Shown piece by piece: positions 18,288-26,622 of a stretch of 60,652 nucleotides of DNA (position 1 is its first letter; each line of letters begins with the position of its first letter). A program made the position numbers and the translations under genes. The stretch is from an uncultured Eubacterium sp. (GTDB lineage: Bacteria > Bacillota > Clostridia > Lachnospirales > Lachnospiraceae), in the NCBI GenBank assembly GCA_947385775.1, contig CANDMI010000014.1:1-60652 (forward strand). The letters are read 5' to 3'. The notes under the pieces are model-generated. The model made no database searches. It was given only the letters and a program-made list of their open reading frames with translations, and was not told the DNA's origin.

Positions 18288-18534
18288 CCAGCCGGGTGAT
18301 GGGGAGCGGGGCTGGCTTTCGGCGACGTATGGAAGAATGCTAGAAGCCCTTAGCATTCTGCTTGAAAACCAGGCGGCGAAGCCGTAAGCGGCTCCTTTAG
18401 CCACTGGCGTAAGCCGGGGGCGGACTGGGGGCCGCGTCCGTCCGGCTGTGATTCCTATACGCAGGATGCTTAGAGCTTCTTGCATTCTGGAATTGAAGCC
18501 GGAAGCCAGCCCCGCCCCCCATCGCCCAGCGTCC
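18288..18534 (-). repeat. structured element copy B (~247 nt), inverted relative to copy A
   Basis: Read on the minus strand it aligns end to end with copy A: GGACGCTGGG at the start, AATTCCAGAATG, AGACGG/AGCCGG then ACGGACGCGGCCCC, GCTAAAGGAGCCGCTTACGG, GCCGCCTGGTT, and CCCGGCTGG at the end. The outer stem pairs 18295-18323 with 18498-18526 (29 nt). Its sequence differs from the copy A stem, yet pairing is kept. The inner stem around AGAATGCAAGAAGC is also kept. The two copies are 82 bases apart and lie between the purine operon and ridA. Confidence 0.8.
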
Positions 18535-18701
18535 GGAATCGAAATAAAACTCCATTTAACGAAACTGCCACAAGCAAAGCATAGATAAAGAAAAATATAG
18601 TTACAAAAAGAAAATTATTTGCTATACTGTCCATAAATATGAAAACCAATATATTTACATCATAAGATTCAAACAATTACAAATAATCAAAATATTCAAC
18701 A

Positions 18702-18772
18702 GGGATGTGTGAAAAAGAAATAGTCCATGCTAATTTCTCGAAAAGCGAACTAGCGCATTTTTAACACATCCC
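18702..18772 (+). other. 71-nt hairpin element just upstream of ridA
   Basis: GGGATGTGT at 18702-18710 pairs perfectly with ACACATCCC at 18764-18772. An inner GCTA...TAGC pairing is possible. It ends 7 bases before the ridA AGGAGG. It could be a terminator-like fold, a leader structure or a small MITE. The AT-rich stretch 18545-18700 before it shows no gene. Confidence 0.5.
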
Positions 18773-18788
18773 GGAACCAGGAGGAAAA

Positions 18789-19175
18789 ATGAAAACAGTA
18801 TTAAGCACAGAACATGCTCCAAAAGCGATCGGCCCGTATTCGCAGGGTATCCAGGCAGGGGATTTGTTGTTTTTATCGGGGCAGCTTCCAATCGACCCGG
18901 CAGTAGGAAAGATCGTCGCGGCAGATATCGAAGGCCAGACAAAGCAGTCCCTTACAAATATCAGGGCTATTTTAGAATCCGCAGGATGCACCATGGATAA
19001 TGTGGTAAAAACAACGGTTTTTCTAAAAGATATAAACGATTTTGGAAAAATGAACGAGGTATACAAGGAGTTTTTTACGGAAGGAAACTATCCGGCGCGT
19101 TCCGCGATCCAGGTAGCTGCCATTCCGCAGGACGCAAGGCTTGAAATAGAAGTGGTCGCGTTAAAAAAGGCGTAA
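18789..19175 (+). CDS. ridA: RidA family reactive enamine/imine deaminase
   Basis: The 128-residue protein has the typical RidA (YjgF/YER057c/UK114) layout: start HAPKAIGPYSQG, LFLSGQLPIDP, the FLKDINDF helix and the C-terminal YPARSAIQVAAIPQDARLEIE, where the Arg binds the substrate carboxylate. The family hydrolyses reactive enamines and imines such as 2-aminoacrylate to ketoacids and ammonia, as a cytosolic trimer. AGGAGG precedes the ATG. It is followed after 6 bases by mocA, so it belongs to the same short operon. RidA-like proteins are common beside purine and diaminopropionate catabolism genes; the link here is inferred. Confidence 0.92.
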   Translation: MKTVLSTEHAPKAIGPYSQGIQAGDLLFLSGQLPIDPAVGKIVAADIEGQTKQSLTNIRAILESAGCTMDNVVKTTVFLKDINDFGKMNEVYKEFFTEGNYPARSAIQVAAIPQDARLEIEVVALKKA

Positions 19176-19181
19176 AGAAAT

Positions 19182-19769
19182 ATGGATGCGATAGTTCTGG
19201 CGGCAGGATGCAGCAGGCGGTTTGGAAAGAACAAGCTATTGTTTCAGATAAAAGGGAAACCCATGTACCGGCATATATTAGAGCTGCTTTTTAGACAGCA
19301 GGAAGCTAAGGCTGTCGGGCAGGTGGTTGTTGTAAGCCAGTATGAGGAGATTTTTTTGGATATCAAAAAGCATTTCAAAGGAATGGAGTGCGTGAAAAAT
19401 CCTACTCCGCAAATAGGGATTTCCAGTTCGATCCGGCTTGGCGTACGGCGGCTGCTGGAACTGCCAGAAGCATCCGAGGGCTGTTTTTTTACAGTGGCAG
19501 ACCAGCCCTATTTTACAGAGCGGTCGTTTCAAAAGATGGCCAAATTGCAGCGGGAGTATCCAAATCAGATCATAGCGGCGGCAAAACGCGGGGAATGCTG
19601 CAATCCGGTGATCTTTCCGGCGAAATATTATCCAAAACTACAGGAATTAACCGGGGATGTGGGAGGTAAGGCTGTTTTGCGCAAGTCTATGGAAGCGGTA
19701 AGGCTTTGTGAATTGCCGGGAGGAGAGCTTTTGGATGTGGATACGGCATCGGATTTGGAGAATGGATAA
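19182..19769 (+). CDS. mocA: molybdenum cofactor cytidylyltransferase-like nucleotidyltransferase
   Basis: This 195-residue protein of the MobA/MocA-like NTP transferase family has the signature LAAGCSRRFGKNKLL (LAAGxSxRxGxxK). An Asp in FTVADQPYF holds metal, and NPVIFPAKYY follows. MocA adds CMP to molybdopterin to make the cytosine dinucleotide cofactor used by xanthine dehydrogenase-type enzymes. That fits the xdh gene 1.8 kb upstream and YqeC directly downstream. The gene is close behind ridA and runs directly into yqeC. Confidence 0.85.
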   Translation: MDAIVLAAGCSRRFGKNKLLFQIKGKPMYRHILELLFRQQEAKAVGQVVVVSQYEEIFLDIKKHFKGMECVKNPTPQIGISSSIRLGVRRLLELPEASEGCFFTVADQPYFTERSFQKMAKLQREYPNQIIAAAKRGECCNPVIFPAKYYPKLQELTGDVGGKAVLRKSMEAVRLCELPGGELLDVDTASDLENG

Positions 19770-20492
19770 ATGTTGCGGCAAAGCGATATAAAAAATAAAT
19801 TTCCATTTTTGCGGGAGTCCGGGCATGTCGTGTCTTTGGTTGGCGCGGGCGGAAAGACGACGGTTATGTATGGGCTGGCAAGGGCTTATGCGCAGGGCGA
19901 TAGAAAAGTTATTGTTACGACGACTACGCATATCCAAAGGCCGTGCGATTTTCCGGTTGCGGAGGATATCCATACGCTAAAGCTGCTTTTGCGGACGCAT
20001 CCGATCGTGGTGGCTGGAAAGGACGCGGGGAATAATAAGTTAAAAATGCCGGATGGGTTTGAGCTTTTCGCGTATCAAAAGCTTGCGGGGCTTATTTTAA
20101 TAGAAGCGGACGGGGCAAAGCGATTGCCGTGTAAGGCCCCGGAGTTGTGGGAGCCTGTGATCTTGCCTGGATGCGATATCGTCCTTGGGGTCATGGGGCT
20201 GGACGCTTTAGGAAAGCCGCTTGGAGAAGTTTGTTTTCGAAAAGAACGGGTCATGGAAATTTTGCATGTGGATGAATGTCATTGTATGGAAGAAGCGGAT
20301 CTGGCTGCGATTTTAAGCGGGGAATCTGGGACGAAAAAGGATGTGGGCGGCAGGGAGTATTACGTCGTGTTAAATAAATGTGACGATGCGCGCAGGATGG
20401 AGCAGGCGGAGAGGATAAGGGCGCTGCTGGCGGATAAGGGGATATTGCAGGCGGTATATACGAGTTATATCGTGAATGATTTTGCAGATTAG
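19770..20492 (+). CDS. yqeC: YqeC, selenium-dependent molybdenum hydroxylase accessory protein
   Basis: The 240-residue protein opens with a P-loop (VSLVGAGGKTTVMYGLA), then VIVTTTTHIQRP and LILIEADGAKRLPCKAPELWEPVI. These match the YqeC family, thought to help insert selenium or mature the selenium-dependent Mo hydroxylases. The ATG at 19770 directly follows the mocA stop. With MocA it forms a maturation module for the xanthine dehydrogenase of this locus. SelD and other selenium genes are not in the window. Confidence 0.88.
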   Translation: MLRQSDIKNKFPFLRESGHVVSLVGAGGKTTVMYGLARAYAQGDRKVIVTTTTHIQRPCDFPVAEDIHTLKLLLRTHPIVVAGKDAGNNKLKMPDGFELFAYQKLAGLILIEADGAKRLPCKAPELWEPVILPGCDIVLGVMGLDALGKPLGEVCFRKERVMEILHVDECHCMEEADLAAILSGESGTKKDVGGREYYVVLNKCDDARRMEQAERIRALLADKGILQAVYTSYIVNDFAD

Positions 20493-20524
20493 TTTCCACA
20501 CACTGTTCGCGCTTGATTGCTTAA

Positions 20525-20668
20525 CATTTGGAAGGGGTTGAAAAGCAGCTGCATGACGCTGGGGTCAATGACTGCCTTTCGTTTGAGCAGGTGGTGGATG
20601 AGGTGATCGAGCGGTATACTCCTACCAGGCGGGGTATTTGCTGGATTAAATTGCTTTGTCCAGTTTGA
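20525..20668 (+). pseudogene. short coding remnant, unknown
   Basis: A 47-codon frame without a normal start (in-frame stop just before) reads LEGVEKQLHDAGVNDC, then FEQVVDEVIERYTP, and ends at TGA 20666-20668. It looks like the C-terminus of a real protein, but I cannot name the family. It lies between yqeC and prfC. Confidence 0.25.
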
Positions 20669-20698
20669 TTTTTATCCAAGGCGTATAACAGGCTGTTT

Positions 20699-22288
20699 TT
20701 ATTCCCTGCCAAACTCCGCCAATTTCAGCCCTTCATTGCGGTCTAACGTCATGCCGATGCTCCATTCGTTTACAAACAATAATAACGGCCGTCCTTTCAT
20801 ATCCAAAACTTTTTTCATATCGGACGTGCCGCTTAAACGCTCTACGTCGATTTCTTTATTTTCAATCCAGCGGATATGCTCGTAAGGCAGGTTTTCTAAG
20901 CGGATCTCCACGTTGTATTCATTTTCCAGCCGGAATTTTAATACGTCAAACTGCAAAACCCCGACGACTCCAACAATAATCTCTTCCATCCCGCCTTTAA
21001 ATTCCTGAAAGATCTGGATCGCGCCTTCCTGGGCGATCTGCGTTACGCCTTTTACAAACTGCTTGCGCTTCATCGTGTCTAACTGGCGCACCCTTGCGAA
21101 ATGCTCTGGCGCAAAGGTTGGGATGCCCTCGAATGCAAAGTCCTCTTTCGCGGTCGTTAACGTGTCCCCAATGGAATAAATGCCAGGGTCGAAAATGCCG
21201 ATGATGTCGCCCGCGTACGCTTCTTCTATGATCTTTCGCTCCTGCGCCATAAGCTGCTGGGGCTGGGAAAGCTTGACGGTCTTTTTCCCCTGGATATGCT
21301 TGACCTCCATGCCCGCGGTAAATTTGCCGGAGCAGATGCGCATAAAAGCGATGCGGTCGCGGTGGTTTTTATTCATGTTTGCCTGGATCTTAAACACAAA
21401 GGCCGAAAAATCCTCCATAAACGGACTGATCTTGCCGTTATCCGAATTTCTAGGAAGCGGCGCGTACGTCATCTGCAAAAAATGCTGTAAAAAGGTTTCC
21501 ACGCCAAAATTTGTCAGCGCGGAGCCAAAAAACACAGGCGAAAGCTCGCCCTTTGCTACCTTTTCCTGATCAAATTCCGCGCTTGCGCCGTCTAACAATT
21601 CGATCTCTTCGAGTAAATGCGCTTGGAAATCCTCGCCGATTTCTGCGGTGAGTTCGTCGCTGTCTAGGTCCAAATGCCGCATCGAGCCTTCCTTTGTGCC
21701 TTTTAACGTATCGGAAAAGGTCATGACCTTTTTTGTATTTCGGTCGTAAACTCCTTTGAAATTTTTCCCGCTGCCGATTGGCCAGTTGATCGGACAGGTC
21801 GCGATGCCTAATTCCTTTTCAATGTCGTCCAATAATTCAAAGGAATCCCTTGCGTCGCGGTCCATTTTATTAATAAAAGTAAAAATCGGGATGTGGCGCA
21901 TCACGCACACCTTAAACAGCTTTCGGGTCTGCGCCTCCACGCCCTTGGAAGCGTCAATGACCATGACCGCTGAATCCGCCGCCATAAGCGTGCGGTAGGT
22001 GTCCTCGGAAAAGTCCTGATGCCCCGGCGTGTCCAGAATGTTGATGCAGTAGCCGTCGTAATGAAATTGCAGCACAGACGACGTTACGGAAATCCCTCTT
22101 TGCTTTTCAATCTCCATCCAGTCGGAAACCGCATGCCTTGCAGTCGCCTTTCCCTTTACGGAGCCGGCCAGGTTAATGGCGCCTCCGTAAAGCAGGAATT
22201 TTTCCGTTAAGGTTGTCTTGCCCGCATCCGGGTGCGAGATGATCGCAAATGTCCTTCTTTTTTCAATCTGCTGACGTAAATCCGCCAT
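20699..22288 (-). CDS. prfC: peptide chain release factor 3
   Basis: The 529-residue translational GTPase recycles release factors RF1/RF2 from the ribosome after termination. G1 is ISHPDAGKTTLTEK, G3 is DTPGHQDFSEDTYR and G4 is NKMDRD. Domain II follows at about 300-390 and the RF3 C-terminal domain after it. Length is typical. The nearest upstream gene on the strand is nadE, about 165 bases away. An AT-rich self-complementary stretch (GCGCAAAAGCTTTTCGCG, near 22354-22371) in that gap may end nadE transcription. Confidence 0.95.
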   Translation of the reverse strand: MADLRQQIEKRRTFAIISHPDAGKTTLTEKFLLYGGAINLAGSVKGKATARHAVSDWMEIEKQRGISVTSSVLQFHYDGYCINILDTPGHQDFSEDTYRTLMAADSAVMVIDASKGVEAQTRKLFKVCVMRHIPIFTFINKMDRDARDSFELLDDIEKELGIATCPINWPIGSGKNFKGVYDRNTKKVMTFSDTLKGTKEGSMRHLDLDSDELTAEIGEDFQAHLLEEIELLDGASAEFDQEKVAKGELSPVFFGSALTNFGVETFLQHFLQMTYAPLPRNSDNGKISPFMEDFSAFVFKIQANMNKNHRDRIAFMRICSGKFTAGMEVKHIQGKKTVKLSQPQQLMAQERKIIEEAYAGDIIGIFDPGIYSIGDTLTTAKEDFAFEGIPTFAPEHFARVRQLDTMKRKQFVKGVTQIAQEGAIQIFQEFKGGMEEIIVGVVGVLQFDVLKFRLENEYNVEIRLENLPYEHIRWIENKEIDVERLSGTSDMKKVLDMKGRPLLLFVNEWSIGMTLDRNEGLKLAEFGRE

Positions 22289-22452
22289 CGTAAATCCTCC
22301 AAATCTTTTAAATCTTCTAAATCATTAAATTTTTCTTTGCGGTTTTATTAAAGCGCAAAAGCTTTTCGCGTCCGGATACTATTGTAGAGCGCCCGCCGGA
22401 TAAAGTCAACATCCATACCCGCACAGACTGTATGAAAAGGTTTGCTAACGGT

Positions 22453-24384
22453 TTAAAGATTATTTGGCGCGCTTAATTTTTCGACCTCGTCCAGCCAGAT
22501 CCGCCCGCTTGCGTCGCTTGGCATACGAAGGTCTCCTCTTGGGGAAACGGCGACAGTCCCGACCTTTGGGCCGTCTGGCAGGCAGGAGCGTTTGAACTGC
22601 TGGGAAAAGAACCTCCGGTAAAAGGTCTTTAGCCATTTTAAGATCACATCGTCCGTATACGCGCCTGCAAACGCAAGCTTCGCAAGCCGGAATATTTTTG
22701 CCGGGGGATAGCCAAACCTTAAAATATAATACAGGAAAAAGTCATGCAGCTCGTATGGGCCTACAATGTCCTCCGTCTTTTGGGAAATCTGGCCCTCCTG
22801 CGGCGGCAAAAGCTCCGGACTTACCGGGGTGTCTAAAACGTCCAGTAATATTTTTTCCAGATCTTTGTCATCGCAGGCATCCGCGTAATAACGAACCAGG
22901 TGCCGCACCAGCGTCTTTGGCACGGACGCGTTTACGCCATACATTGACATATGATCGCCGTTATATGTGGCCCATCCAAGCGCAAGCTCCGACATATCCC
23001 CGGTGCCGATCACAAGCGCTCCGCACTGGTTTGCAAGATCCATTAAAATCTGTGTGCGCTCCCTGGCCTGGCTGTTTTCGTAGGTTACATCGTGGACAGC
23101 CGGGTCTTGTCCGATATCCGAAAAATGCATCGTTACGGATTTTTGAATGTTTATTTCCTTTAAGCCCGCGTTTAAGCTTCGGATAAGCTGCACAGCGTTG
23201 TCATAGGTGCGGTCTGTTGTTCCAAAGCCCGGCATCGTGACTGCCAAAATCTGGCTGTGGGGGATATTTAAAAGATCAAACGCCCGCACGGTCACTAAAA
23301 GCGCAAGCGTAGAGTCTAAGCCCCCCGAAATGCCGATCACGGCGCGTTTACAGCCGGTATGCTCGAAACGCTTTTTTAACCCCATTGCCTGTATCTGTAA
23401 GATTTCCTCGCACCGCTTGTCCCGTTCTTCTTTTTTTCCAGGCACAAACGGCGCCCGGTCAACATGGCGCGTCAGCTTTGTGCGCTTTGGCGTAAGCGAA
23501 AATTCATTCCAAACGTAATCGGCCGCGCCGTCATGCTCAAATGTGGACAGCCTGCGCCGTTCTGCGGACAGCTTTGCCACGTCGATTTCAGAAGAGATCG
23601 TATTGTTCTGAAACCGTTTCGCTTCCGCTAACACAGCGCCGTTTTCCGCAATGATGCTGTGCCCGGAATATACCACGTCCTGGGTGGACTCCCCGTCGGA
23701 CGCGCATGCGTAAATATATCCGCAGACAAGCCTTGCGGACTGCCCGTTTATCAAATCGCGCCGGTACGTATCCTTGCCGGTGACTTCATCCGAGGCGGAC
23801 AGGTTTACTATGACAGTCGCCCCCGCTAACGCATGGCGGATGCTTGGCGGGTTTGGCGCCCATACATCCTCGCATAATTCTACGGCGATCCGAAGCTTTG
23901 GCATAGACTGGCATACAAAGATCTGGTCTGTGCCCATCGGCACGGTAACGCCTTCTTTTAAAGTTACCGGAACGCATTTTTTCATGCCCTTTGTAAAATG
24001 CCTGGCTTCGTAAAATTCGGCGTGGTTTGGAAGGAAAGTCTTTGGGATCAGGCCAAGTATCGTTCCTTTGTAGATCGCCGCCGCGGTATTATACAGCTTT
24101 CCCATATATTCAAGCGGAAGCCCCACAAATATAATAGCGTCGGTTTCCGCGGTCTGCGCCGCGATTTTAAATAGCTGGCATTTCGCTTCGTCCAGCAAAG
24201 TTTCTTGTAAAAACAGATCCCCGCAGGAATAGCCCGTAATGCATAATTCCGGGAAAACCATTATGGAAGCCCCTCGCAGCGCGGCTTCTTTTATCTGCCG
24301 TATGATGACGGCGGCGTTGTATTTTGGTTCCGCGACTTTTATTTTTGGCGAAAAAGCGGCGGCCTTTACGTATCCATGCTCCAT
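22453..24384 (-). CDS. nadE: glutamine-hydrolysing NAD+ synthase
   Basis: The 643-residue enzyme makes NAD+ from deamido-NAD+ with glutamine as ammonia donor. The N-terminal nitrilase-type glutaminase covers about 1-290, with a Glu in VFPELCITGY and the nucleophilic Cys in AVELCEDVWAPN. The C-terminal NAD synthetase has the ATP-pyrophosphatase loop GISGGLDSTLAL and GTGDMSELALGWATYNGD. The start MEHGYVKAAAFSP is usual for this subfamily. It lies between Hsp33 and RF3 on the same strand. Confidence 0.95.
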   Translation of the reverse strand: MEHGYVKAAAFSPKIKVAEPKYNAAVIIRQIKEAALRGASIMVFPELCITGYSCGDLFLQETLLDEAKCQLFKIAAQTAETDAIIFVGLPLEYMGKLYNTAAAIYKGTILGLIPKTFLPNHAEFYEARHFTKGMKKCVPVTLKEGVTVPMGTDQIFVCQSMPKLRIAVELCEDVWAPNPPSIRHALAGATVIVNLSASDEVTGKDTYRRDLINGQSARLVCGYIYACASDGESTQDVVYSGHSIIAENGAVLAEAKRFQNNTISSEIDVAKLSAERRRLSTFEHDGAADYVWNEFSLTPKRTKLTRHVDRAPFVPGKKEERDKRCEEILQIQAMGLKKRFEHTGCKRAVIGISGGLDSTLALLVTVRAFDLLNIPHSQILAVTMPGFGTTDRTYDNAVQLIRSLNAGLKEINIQKSVTMHFSDIGQDPAVHDVTYENSQARERTQILMDLANQCGALVIGTGDMSELALGWATYNGDHMSMYGVNASVPKTLVRHLVRYYADACDDKDLEKILLDVLDTPVSPELLPPQEGQISQKTEDIVGPYELHDFFLYYILRFGYPPAKIFRLAKLAFAGAYTDDVILKWLKTFYRRFFSQQFKRSCLPDGPKVGTVAVSPRGDLRMPSDASGRIWLDEVEKLSAPNNL

Positions 24385-24460
24385 GTATGTTGTCTCCTTT
24401 ACTTATAAACTGACGTTTCCATATTTATCCAGTTTCCATAATACATCCGGTTTCGATTGT

Positions 24461-25330
24461 TTATTGTATCATTCGTTTTAGCTCTTCCACGTCAAAGACA
24501 TATGCGTGTTTGCAAAACTGGCACTTGACCTCGATCGGCTCCCCGTCGTCGATCATATCCTGCATATCCTTTTTTGGAATGCTGATAAGAGCCTTTGTCA
24601 CCCGCTCTTTCGAACAATTGCATTGAAAATATGCGTCCATTTTATCTGCGATTTCCAGATCCATGCCAGATAGAACCTGCTCTAACAGTCCCTCCGGCGA
24701 CGCGCCGGACTGAAAGATTTCCGTCACCGGGGGGATGCGTTTTATATTTGCTTCCAATTGCGAAATGACTTCTTCGCTGGCGTTTGGCATAAGCTGGACG
24801 ATAAAGCCGCCCGCCTGACGGATTGACCAGTCCGTATCCACCAAAACGCCAAGCCCTACGGAGGATGGGACCTGCTGTGAGGAGGCAAAATAATAAGTCA
24901 GATCCTCCGCGATCTCCCCGGTCTGAAGCTGCGTCGTTCCGATATAAGGCTCCTTTAGCCCCATGTCCTGGATAACGCGCAAAATGCCGTTTCCGACCGC
25001 GCCTCCTACATCCAGCTTGCCCATTTTATTTGGCGGCAATTCGATATCTGCGACATTTGGATAGCCTTTTACATGCCCGGTCGCGTCCGCGGTCACGGTC
25101 ATTCCCTTTAGCGGCCCGTCGCAGACAATCTGTAGCGTTAAAAGGTCCTCCTCCCCTTTCATCATAACGCCCATCATAGCCCCGGCTGCAAGCAGCCTTC
25201 CAAGCGCGGCGGATACGACCGGGCTTGCGTCGTGGCAGGATGTAGCGGCTTGCGTCAGATGCTTTGAGGTAATGGCAAACGCCCGGATCGCATGGTCTGC
25301 GGCGGTGGCCCTTACAATATAATCTTTCAT
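24461..25330 (-). CDS. hslO: redox-regulated chaperone Hsp33
   Basis: The 289-residue protein has the Hsp33 fold (start MKDYIVRATAADHAIRAFA) and the C-terminal zinc switch CNCSKERV with CQFCKHAYVF (CxC and CxxC). Under oxidation it releases zinc and becomes a holdase for unfolding proteins in the cytosol. Length is normal. It is upstream of nadE on the minus strand, with about 75 bases between them. Confidence 0.95.
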   Translation of the reverse strand: MKDYIVRATAADHAIRAFAITSKHLTQAATSCHDASPVVSAALGRLLAAGAMMGVMMKGEEDLLTLQIVCDGPLKGMTVTADATGHVKGYPNVADIELPPNKMGKLDVGGAVGNGILRVIQDMGLKEPYIGTTQLQTGEIAEDLTYYFASSQQVPSSVGLGVLVDTDWSIRQAGGFIVQLMPNASEEVISQLEANIKRIPPVTEIFQSGASPEGLLEQVLSGMDLEIADKMDAYFQCNCSKERVTKALISIPKKDMQDMIDDGEPIEVKCQFCKHAYVFDVEELKRMIQ

Positions 25331-25443
25331 TTTATTCTTTTTTCCATCCTTCCTTTTTTACAAATTATAACGTGACAGCGGTCAAACGTCAAATCTTAAG
25401 CAAAACTTAAGCAAATCTTAGGAATTTTTTATTTACGGGTTCG

Positions 25444-25472
25444 TTGATAATTAAAAAAATACGAGGTATAAT
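25444..25472 (+). promoter_or_regulatory. near-consensus sigma-70-type promoter
   Basis: TTGATA (25444-25449), a 17-base spacer and TATAAT (25467-25472) precede the glycosyltransferase operon. It faces away from hslO. No operator repeat was noticed next to it. Confidence 0.8.
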
Positions 25473-25520
25473 ATGCTTGTTTTTTTGAAAACTAATCATT
25501 GTGGAAGGAGTGATGAGAGG

Positions 25521-26618
25521 ATGCAAAGAAATTGTGTGCTGATCGTCCCGTCTGTCAACCCCGATGCGAAGCTGCTGCCATATTTAAAAGACCTGGTGAA
25601 AAACGGTTTTCAAAAAATCATATTGATTGATGACGGGAGCCGTCCGGAATGCAAAGCTACCTTTGACGCGGCGGGCGCGATGCCGGAATGCGACCTGCTT
25701 GTCCATACGGTGAATATGGGCAAAGGGCGCGCGCTAAAGGACGCGTTGAATTATTACTGCCAGCATTTTAGGCAGGATTATTCTGGCGTGATCACCGTGG
25801 ATTCGGATGGGCAGCATAAGGCAAAGGACGTTACGCGTTTGGACGCGGCGATCTGCGATTGCCCGGAAACGCTAGTTTTGGGCGTTCGGGATTTTGATGG
25901 GCCGACGGTTCCATTTAAAAGCAGGTTTGGAAATAAATTAACGAAAACGATCATGAAGCTATTGATCGGCAAAGCGGAGCAAACGGGCGGAGAGCAAAAG
26001 GAAGCCATCGTTGATACCCAGACCGGGCTTCGGGCGATACCAAATGCTTTGATTTTACGTTACCTGACCTTAAACGGGGAGCGGTTTGAATATGAGACGA
26101 ATATGCTCATTGACGCGCTGCATTCCCATACGCCGGTTCGACAGATCGAAATCGATACGGTATACGTGAATGAAAACAGCGAAACGCATTTTCGTCCAGT
26201 GGCGGATTCCTTTGCCATTTATCATTTGATCTTTGCCACCTTTTTTAAATATCTGCTGGCATCCTTATCCGCGTTTTTGATCGATTACAGCGTTTACTGC
26301 CTGTTGATCTACGCACTTGGAGCTTTGGATTTAAAGACAAAAATCTGGATCTCGGCCTCGGCGGCAAGAGTCGTTTCTTCCTTATATAATTATACGGTGA
26401 ATATGGCGGTGGTGTTTCAAAACCACAAAGGGAGAAAAAAGACGTTTTTTAAATATTATGCGCTTTGCGCCGCGCAGCTATGCTGCTGCGCGTCATTTGT
26501 ATATCTGATCTGTCAGGGCATGGGGCTGTCTGAAACGATCGTAAAGCTTGTGGTAGACGCGCTGTTATTTATCGTCAGCTTTCAGATACAAAAAAACTGG
26601 GTTTTCCGGGAAGGATGA
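25521..26618 (+). CDS. glycosyltransferase family 2 fused to a GtrA-like membrane domain
   Basis: The protein is about 365 residues from ATG 25521. A GT2 catalytic domain covers about 1-215 (IILIDDGS, then the metal motif TVDSDGQH). A C-terminal GtrA-like part of about 120 residues has four membrane segments, with conserved elements RVVSSLYNYTVN and FQIQKNWVF. Such fusions (DPM1-like plus GtrA) usually make or flip polyprenyl-phosphate sugars for cell-envelope glycosylation. GGAAGGAG lies before this ATG; a longer start at 25473 is possible but lacks a good SD. It opens an operon with the next two genes, with a 4-base gap to the second. Confidence 0.88.
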   Translation: MQRNCVLIVPSVNPDAKLLPYLKDLVKNGFQKIILIDDGSRPECKATFDAAGAMPECDLLVHTVNMGKGRALKDALNYYCQHFRQDYSGVITVDSDGQHKAKDVTRLDAAICDCPETLVLGVRDFDGPTVPFKSRFGNKLTKTIMKLLIGKAEQTGGEQKEAIVDTQTGLRAIPNALILRYLTLNGERFEYETNMLIDALHSHTPVRQIEIDTVYVNENSETHFRPVADSFAIYHLIFATFFKYLLASLSAFLIDYSVYCLLIYALGALDLKTKIWISASAARVVSSLYNYTVNMAVVFQNHKGRKKTFFKYYALCAAQLCCCASFVYLICQGMGLSETIVKLVVDALLFIVSFQIQKNWVFREG

Positions 26619-26622
26619 TGCT

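Noticed and set aside
17880-18485. Short frames of 60-83 codons in the gap after the ferredoxin
   Set aside because: They lie over the structured repeats, have no SD, and their product has no protein-like pattern.
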